NCBI GenBank assembly: GCA_030621535.1
Contig: JAUXHM010000091.1
Coordinates: 1-5,059, forward strand
Length of the DNA stretch: 5,059 nucleotides
From: Candidatus Methanophagales archaeon
GTDB taxonomy: Archaea; Halobacteriota; Syntropharchaeia; Alkanophagales; Methanospirareceae
Direction of reading: 5' to 3'
The translations under genes were made by a program, and so were the position numbers. The notes beneath the pieces were generated by a model. That model worked only from the letters and a program-made list of their open reading frames with translations, searched no databases and was not told the origin of the DNA. Of the stretch, positions 1 to 2,998 are shown piece by piece (position 1 is the first letter of the stretch; each line of letters starts with the position of its first letter).

Positions 1-1
1 A

Positions 2-97
2 GCGGATATCGCATATCGTACTTTTGATATTGAACACAGAGGATACTCTAAAATTATAGATAAAGAAGCGATGACGAGGCTTGAGTCGTGGAGGTAG
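2..97 (+). CDS. 3' end of an unidentified protein-coding gene (partial)
   Basis: An open frame enters from the left edge and ends at a TAG at 95-97, giving 31 residues. The visible tail is hydrophilic and mixed in charge, ending in RLESWR, with no stop in this frame until the TAG. The window cuts off its start, so length and family cannot be judged, and I do not recognise the sequence. Two points support a real gene: the frame ends 4 nt before a strong hairpin with A/T tracts, as expected at a gene's 3' end, and the facing minus strand genes also end there. Another + strand frame is open to about position 57, and 31 codons is short, so chance openness remains possible. Confidence 0.4.
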   Translation, partial: ADIAYRTFDIEHRGYSKIIDKEAMTRLESWR

Positions 98-101
98 TGA
101 T

Positions 102-128
102 TTAGAAAAAGCATTCAATTTTTTCTAA
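102..128. terminator. Bidirectional terminator-like hairpin between convergent genes
   Basis: TTAGAAAAA at 102-110 is the exact reverse complement of TTTTTCTAA at 120-128, leaving a 9-nt loop. An RNA read from either strand ends its stem in a run of U, which suits archaeal oligo-U termination in both directions. It lies between the end of the + strand gene (97) and the TAG of the minus strand PIN remnant (125-127), which falls inside the right arm. The function is inferred from position and shape; the stem is A/T rich and so not very stable. Confidence 0.5.
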
Positions 129-244
129 TCGATGATTTCAATGAACTCCACACTCTCAAAATCTGAGTCAAAGGTGATAATCTCCATTATTCCGTGATAT
201 TTGCATACGGCAGCTATTAATGCATCATTTGGAAATAAATATCT
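125..244 (-). pseudogene. C-terminal remnant of a PIN-domain (VapC-like) toxin
   Basis: A 39-codon frame from 244 down to 128, with TAG at 125-127, aligns with the last 40 residues of the intact PIN protein at 503-928; I count about 25 identical positions. It keeps the PNDALIAA segment with its acidic residue and the TFDSDF segment with the later acidic residues of a PIN active site. It has no start codon and an in-frame TGA at 245-247. The first PIN aspartate and the glutamate near residue 44, both needed for metal-dependent RNA cleavage, are absent because about 100 N-terminal codons are missing. The remnant directly abuts and overlaps, in another frame, the antitoxin gene at 217-432, which points to an internal deletion that joined antitoxin to toxin tail. 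It should make no active nuclease. Confidence 0.85.
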
Positions 245-432
245 TCACTTTCAAACCTCTCCTCAAGTTCCCTTATTTTCTCCTCTGTCAATTTTGCCAT
301 GACAAAGTCTCCAAGATCCACTTCCGGTTTGATTGTAACCCTGACCTTTACCTTTTCTTTCAAATCTACCTTTTTCGATGGTTTAAGCACTCCCCCCTCA
401 TATATGCATTCAATTGTTTCTGATCCAGACAT
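217..432 (-). CDS. DUF104/AF2212-like antitoxin, orphaned and with altered C-terminus
   Basis: This 71-aa protein begins MSGSETIECIYEGGVLKP, the typical opening of the DUF104 (AF2212-like) antitoxin family that pairs with PIN toxins, followed by a basic and hydrophobic strand (KVKVRVTIK) and a charged helix (EEKIRELEERFESED). The ATG at 432 is preferred over an in-frame ATG at 558: it matches residue for residue the start of the second antitoxin at 1112, and a TATA box lies 24 nt upstream. The extra 42 residues of the longer frame would overlap the neighbouring PIN gene. Its partner toxin survives only as a 3' fragment. The last seven residues (IYFQMMH) seem to be read from former toxin DNA in the wrong frame, so the toxin-binding tail may be changed. 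It could still repress DNA or neutralise the related toxin next door; that is inference. Confidence 0.78.
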   Translation of the reverse strand: MSGSETIECIYEGGVLKPSKKVDLKEKVKVRVTIKPEVDLGDFVMAKLTEEKIRELEERFESEDIYFQMMH

Positions 433-437
433 AGTTA
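381..437 (-). repeat. Antitoxin 5'-end duplicate, copy A
   Basis: These 57 bases match 1061-1117 with two differences: a synonymous third-position change in a Cys codon (position 405) and a change at position 433, just upstream of the ATG. The block covers nearly all of the first 18 antitoxin codons and a few bases of leader. Outside it the two copies diverge abruptly. Confidence 0.85.
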
Positions 438-455
438 AAATATCATTTGAGTTGC

Positions 456-466
456 GTATATTTAAA
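456..466 (-). promoter_or_regulatory. Archaeal TATA box for the orphan antitoxin
   Basis: Read on the minus strand this is TTTAAATATAC, ending 24 nt before the antitoxin ATG at 432. That spacing puts the start of transcription at or next to the start codon, giving a leaderless or very short-leader message, as is common in archaea. A comparable box sits 23 nt before the other antitoxin. The palindrome ATTTAAAT within it (460-467) could serve as an operator for autoregulation, but this is only a suggestion. Confidence 0.5.
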
Positions 467-502
467 TCTTTCAGAGAACATCTTTGATACTTTTTAATGC
501 CC

Positions 503-928
503 CTATTTGATAATTTCAAGGAAATTAACCTGTTTAAAATCGCCATCAAAAGTAGCAAGTTTCCTTATTTCGTGATGTTTGCAAGTGGCAGCTATCAACG
601 CATCGTTAGGTAGTAAACCATACCGGGCAATCACATCTTCGGCACTCTTTGAAATTTCCTTATTACTCTGCAATTCGATAGAGAGGTCAAGCAACTCATA
701 AACAGGTTTCAAGTCCACTCTTTTCACCTTTTCAGGGGCTTTCTTGAGTTCAAACGCTTTCATTTTTGTTTTGAGTTTTAAATATATAAAAATCGCCTCT
801 GAGACAACAATTTGATTAATATATCCCTTTTCTTCACCTTTTTCTATACGCTCTATTATTTTTTGTGCTCTTCTATCCCCGGCGAGATGGCGTATTATCA
901 CATTTGAGTCAATAAAAAGCCCATTCAT
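503..928 (-). CDS. PIN-domain ribonuclease toxin (VapC-like)
   Basis: This 141-aa protein has the size and layout of a VapC toxin, a metal-dependent single-strand RNase that blocks translation by cutting RNA, often tRNA or rRNA. Visible PIN features are FIDSNVIIRHL with D7, VVSEAI with E44, PNDALIAATC with D109, and TFDGDF with D128 and D130, so the full acidic set is present and it looks active. A lysine-rich stretch (about residues 51-75) separates the N-terminal strand region from the C-terminal half. The ATG at 928 lies inside the antitoxin gene, overlapping it by 20 nt, the usual sign of translational coupling in TA operons. The RNA target cannot be read from sequence. A paralogous, truncated copy lies at 125-244. 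Confidence 0.9.
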   Translation of the reverse strand: MNGLFIDSNVIIRHLAGDRRAQKIIERIEKGEEKGYINQIVVSEAIFIYLKLKTKMKAFELKKAPEKVKRVDLKPVYELLDLSIELQSNKEISKSAEDVIARYGLLPNDALIAATCKHHEIRKLATFDGDFKQVNFLEIIK

Positions 929-1112
929 CTTCTAACTCCCCGAATGCTTCCTCTATTTCAGCCTCGCTTACTTTGAGAATGCCAAAAGTTTTTTCCGCTA
1001 CTGATTCCTTAATAATAACTCTGACTCTCGCATTTTCTTTCAGTTTTATCTTCTCAAAGGGTTTAAGCACTCCCCCCTCATATATACATTCAATTGTTTC
1101 TGATCCAGACAT
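909..1112 (-). CDS. DUF104/AF2212-like antitoxin of the intact PIN pair
   Basis: This 67-aa protein starts MSGSETIECIYEGGVLKP and continues with a basic strand (ARVRVIIKE) and an acidic C-terminal helix (SEAEIEEAFGELEDEWAFY), matching the DUF104 antitoxin family associated with PIN toxins. The N-terminal part is probably the DNA-binding or dimer region and the acidic tail the likely toxin-binding part; this assignment is inferred from TA systems in general. It is the first gene of a two-gene operon, ending in TGA at 909-911 inside the toxin gene. The first 18 residues are identical to those of the antitoxin at 217-432, while the rest shares only scattered positions. Transcription probably starts next to the ATG, from the TATA box at 1135-1143, and is probably self-repressed. 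Confidence 0.85.
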   Translation of the reverse strand: MSGSETIECIYEGGVLKPFEKIKLKENARVRVIIKESVAEKTFGILKVSEAEIEEAFGELEDEWAFY

Positions 1113-1117
1113 GGTTA
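1061..1117 (-). repeat. Antitoxin 5'-end duplicate, copy B
   Basis: This is the partner of the block at 381-437, 57 bases with two differences, in the same orientation and 680 bp away. As a direct repeat it could support recombination that would delete the intact toxin gene lying between the copies. Confidence 0.85.
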
Positions 1118-1134
1118 GATTATTTAAATCGTAT

Positions 1135-1143
1135 GTATTTAAA
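1135..1143 (-). promoter_or_regulatory. Archaeal TATA box for the antitoxin-PIN operon
   Basis: On the minus strand this reads TTTAAATAC, 23 nt before the ATG at 1112, which suits leaderless transcription. A second ATTTAAAT palindrome at 1122-1129 lies between box and start codon; a repressor bound there would block transcription, so it is a candidate operator for antitoxin autoregulation. Confidence 0.5.
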
Positions 1144-1180
1144 ACTTAGCCACTCCTTCGAGTTTTTTTCTTTTCTAAAT

Positions 1181-1196
1181 AAAGGGTTTATATATT
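1181..1196 (+). promoter_or_regulatory. Promoter of tRNA-Thr: purine-rich BRE and TATA box
   Basis: AAAGGG at 1181-1186 is followed by TTTATATATT at 1187-1196, resembling an archaeal BRE plus TATA pair. The box centre is about 42 nt before the mature tRNA 5' end, so transcription would begin near 1216-1220 and leave an A-rich leader of about 15-18 nt for RNase P to remove. The motif is divergent from the TA operon promoter across a gap of about 120 nt. Confidence 0.6.
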
Positions 1197-1233
1197 TACC
1201 AAAACTAAAAACTAAAAAAATATGGTGAAAAAT

Positions 1234-1308
1234 GCCTCGGTAGCTTAGCTTGGTTTGAGCGGCTGATTTGTAATCAGCAGGTCGAGGGTTCAAATCCCTC
1301 CCGGGGCT
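1234..1308 (+). tRNA. tRNA-Thr (anticodon UGU)
   Basis: A full cloverleaf can be folded. The acceptor stem GCCTCGG (1234-1240) pairs with CCGGGGC (1301-1307) with one G-U pair. The D stem GCTT/GAGC closes a loop containing GG. The anticodon stem GCTGA/TCAGC encloses TTTGTAA, giving anticodon TGT at 1269-1271, which reads ACA and other ACN threonine codons. The five-base variable loop is followed by T stem GAGGG/CCCTC with loop TTCAAAT. The discriminator is T at 1308, and the first pairs are G1-C72 and C2-G71, matching archaeal threonine tRNA identity. CCA is not encoded. There is no intron in the anticodon loop. Confidence 0.96.
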
Positions 1309-1318
1309 TTAACCCCCC

Positions 1319-1340
1319 CCAGATTACACAGATTCTCAGG
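1319..1340 (+). repeat. Fragment of AGATTACACAGATT-type intergenic repeat
   Basis: CAGATTACACAGATTCTCAG and two further bases resemble 2838-2859 (CAGATTAACACAGATGCTAA and on) in the same orientation, with one gap and a few mismatches. It lies just after a run of eight C (1313-1320) downstream of the tRNA. The rest of the 1309-1484 gap shows a weak ACCCC/GGGGT hairpin, a short AGGG/CCCT inverted repeat at 1427-1443 and no convincing gene; the minus strand has only a 32-codon frame that runs into the tRNA. Confidence 0.45.
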
Positions 1341-1363
1341 ACCCCACGATAATAGGGCGGGGT
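1341..1363. terminator. Weak hairpin downstream of tRNA-Thr
   Basis: ACCCC at 1341-1345 can pair with GGGGT at 1359-1363 around a 13-nt loop, followed on the + strand by TTTCCTTT. It could help end tRNA transcription, since no long T run follows the tRNA directly. The stem is short and the loop large, so support is weak. Confidence 0.2.
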
Positions 1364-1443
1364 TTCCTTTGGCTATTCTAACCGCCATTGCTTCATTTTC
1401 TTGCTCCTGCTATACAAATACGGTTTAGGGATTTATAACCCCT

Positions 1444-1479
1444 ACTAAGCCACTAAACCGCTAAGCCGCCAAATCGCTA
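1444..1479 (+). repeat. Period-8 imperfect tandem repeat
   Basis: Four successive 8-mers can be read: ACTAAGCC, ACTAAACC, GCTAAGCC, GCCAAATC, followed by GCTA. The array ends five bases before the stop codon of the hps-rraA gene, so it lies in that gene's 3' untranslated region. Its role is unknown; short-period CTAAG-type arrays of this sort behave like dispersed intergenic elements. Confidence 0.6.
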
Positions 1480-1484
1480 TCTTC

Positions 1485-2798
1485 TTATCCTCTCTTCTCC
1501 CACTTATGCAAATCAAGCACCTGAGAAAGCGTCTTACCCCTCTTTATCTCCTCTCTTATTCGTTCCTCGTTTTTCCATACTTCCTTCGCACGCCTTGCGA
1601 TTTCATACGCATGCTCCTTTGGAACAACTACAACGCCATCGTCATCACCTATAATCCAATCCCCATGGTTCACTTCCTGCCCCCCGCATTTTATCTCCGC
1701 ATTTAGTTCTCCGAAGCCCTTTGGCTCCCCGGCATTCGGCACCACGTGTTTAGCGAAAACCGGGAATCTTATTCGTCTTATTTCCGCTACGTCACGCACC
1801 GCACCGTCTATAACCACACCTGCAATTCCTTTCTGGCGGCAGCTCCATGATGCGAGTTCACCCCATATAGCCACGTCCTTCGAACCTGCGTAAACAACTA
1901 TTACTTCTCCTCGCTTCGCCACGTCCGTTGCCTCTACCGGCTTCGCCCAGTCGCCCTCAAACGTCTGCACGGTTACCGCCTTGCCCACAAGCTTTATATC
2001 CTCAAATACCGGTGTTATTCCCTGCATTACGCCTTTACGGTGCATTGCATCCGAAATGTTCGGTGTGGACACCTGCATAAACAACTCAAAAATCCGGGCA
2101 TCCAACGTTCTCTTCTTCGCATCCTTTGTCTCTTCTTTTTCTACCGTCCCAAAATCCATCCTTTCTCTTATCTTTATCGTTGAGTCACGCACCTTCGCAG
2201 ATCTCGTTATGTTCCCGCCCACAATAATGACGTCAGCACCCAGATTCACCGCTTCCAATGCCATTTCCGCATTCATACCGCCCGCTACTGCTAATGGTGT
2301 GCTTATCGCAGCCGATACGTTTTCCAAAAGACTTAACACATCCATTCCTTTCATCTGCTGGTCTATTCCCACGTGCACACAGACGTAATCCACACCCATC
2401 TCTTCCAGCTCCTTCGCTCTCCTCACCGGGTCTTCGGTGTTCATTATATCCACCATAACTGCCACACCGTATTTACGAGCGGATTTTACCGCCTCTTCTA
2501 TCACAGCGTTATCGGCAACTGCAAGTGTAGAGACCACCGAAGCACCGGATTTCGCCGCCATCTCCATTTCTATCGCACCCGTGTCCATCGTTTTCATGTC
2601 TGCAACGATATTCACTTCGGGAAAAGCATCTTTCAATGCCCTTATTGCATTCATTCCTTCACTTTTTATTAGCGGCGTTCCCACCTCTAACCAGTCAGCG
2701 CCGCCTTCTAAACTCTCTTTCCCTATTTCTATCGCCCTTTCCAACTCGAGCACGTCAAGGGCAACTTGCAGTATTTTCCGCTCTTTCTTTTCCTCCAT
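1485..2798 (-). CDS. Bifunctional hexulose-6-phosphate synthase / RraA-like protein
   Basis: In the numbering that counts the upstream GTG (2804) as residue 1, residues 10-215 form a hexulose-6-phosphate synthase TIM barrel of the OMP-decarboxylase suprafamily: LQVALD with D17, WLEVGTP with E40, ADMKTMD (D69, K71, D74, the signature DxK..D), VCVHVG with H144, AGG 174-176 and VGG 195-197. HPS joins formaldehyde to ribulose 5-phosphate; in archaea lacking a full pentose phosphate pathway it mainly runs in reverse with 6-phospho-3-hexuloisomerase to supply pentose phosphate. After a charged linker (about 220-235), residues 236-425 are RraA/HMG-aldolase-like: TPNISDAMHRKG, WGELAS, VIDGAVRD (R337, D338, then E341) and GDDDGVVVVP. 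Retention of the R-D-x2-E residues leaves aldolase or decarboxylase activity possible rather than only RNase regulation. The fusion is known in archaea. I prefer ATG 2798 because it lies about 24-30 nt from a TATA box; GTG 2804 would add two residues. No isomerase gene is visible nearby. Confidence 0.93.
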   Translation of the reverse strand: MEEKKERKILQVALDVLELERAIEIGKESLEGGADWLEVGTPLIKSEGMNAIRALKDAFPEVNIVADMKTMDTGAIEMEMAAKSGASVVSTLAVADNAVIEEAVKSARKYGVAVMVDIMNTEDPVRRAKELEEMGVDYVCVHVGIDQQMKGMDVLSLLENVSAAISTPLAVAGGMNAEMALEAVNLGADVIIVGGNITRSAKVRDSTIKIRERMDFGTVEKEETKDAKKRTLDARIFELFMQVSTPNISDAMHRKGVMQGITPVFEDIKLVGKAVTVQTFEGDWAKPVEATDVAKRGEVIVVYAGSKDVAIWGELASWSCRQKGIAGVVIDGAVRDVAEIRRIRFPVFAKHVVPNAGEPKGFGELNAEIKCGGQEVNHGDWIIGDDDGVVVVPKEHAYEIARRAKEVWKNEERIREEIKRGKTLSQVLDLHKWEKRG

Positions 2799-2820
2799 GC
2801 TCACTATTAGGCTTTTTGTG

Positions 2821-2834
2821 AAAATAAATTATAG
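2821..2834 (-). promoter_or_regulatory. TATA-like promoter of hps-rraA
   Basis: On the minus strand this reads CTATAATTTATTTT, with the A/T core 24-35 nt before the ATG at 2798. Transcription would start close to the start codon, consistent with the absence of a Shine-Dalgarno sequence there. The box is immediately next to the repeat array beginning at 2833, so the array replaces or forms the region where a BRE or upstream regulator site would lie. Confidence 0.45.
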
Positions 2835-2979
2835 ACGCAGATTAACACAGATGCTAAGAATCAACACGGTTAGACTAAAATAAATCTGCGTAAATCCGTG
2901 TAAATCTGTGTCTCAAATAGAAGAATGTTATACTTTATATACAATAAATAATCTCGTGTAAATCTGCGTAATCTGGTGG
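2833..2979. repeat. Inverted and tandem array of ~10-bp GATTAACACA-type repeats
   Basis: The left arm at 2833-2853 reads AGACGCAGATTAACACAGAT and one more base. The right arm has three head-to-tail 10-mers, AAATCTGCGT (2882-2891), AAATCCGTGT (2892-2901) and AAATCTGTGT (2902-2911), which complement the left arm: ACGCAGATT with AATCTGCGT, and ACACAGAT with ATCTGTGT. A further set, AATCTCGTGT, AAATCTGCGT and AATCTGGTGG, follows at 2950-2979 after an A/T-rich spacer. The array fills most of the gap between the lhr stop and the hps promoter. It could fold into a hairpin in RNA or DNA, may act as an lhr 3' end, and resembles a small non-coding dispersed element; no ORF or target-site duplication is evident. 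Confidence 0.7.
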
Positions 2980-2998
2980 TTAATAATTTTCAGAATGC

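Noticed and set aside
433..558. N-terminal extension of the orphan antitoxin from an ATG at 558
   Set aside because: It overlaps the end of the intact PIN gene, bypasses the TATA box at 456-466, and the ATG at 432 matches the start of the paralogous antitoxin exactly.
1234..1308. tRNA-Thr as the attachment site of an integrated element
   Set aside because: I found no duplicated tRNA 3' end elsewhere in the window and no integrase gene.
1284..1382. Possible 32-codon minus strand peptide starting MAVRIAKGNP
   Set aside because: It reads through the repeat fragment and the eight-base C/G run and ends inside the tRNA gene, so it is most likely a chance frame.
1982..2883. Long + strand open frames opposite hps-rraA
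   Set aside because: They are antisense shadows of a strongly conserved minus strand gene; their translations are rich in Ser, Ile and Pro with no domain I recognise.
2833..2979. CRISPR array
   Set aside because: Units are about 10 bp, directly adjoining and present on both strands, with no 25-40 bp repeats or unique spacers of regular length and no cas gene in view.
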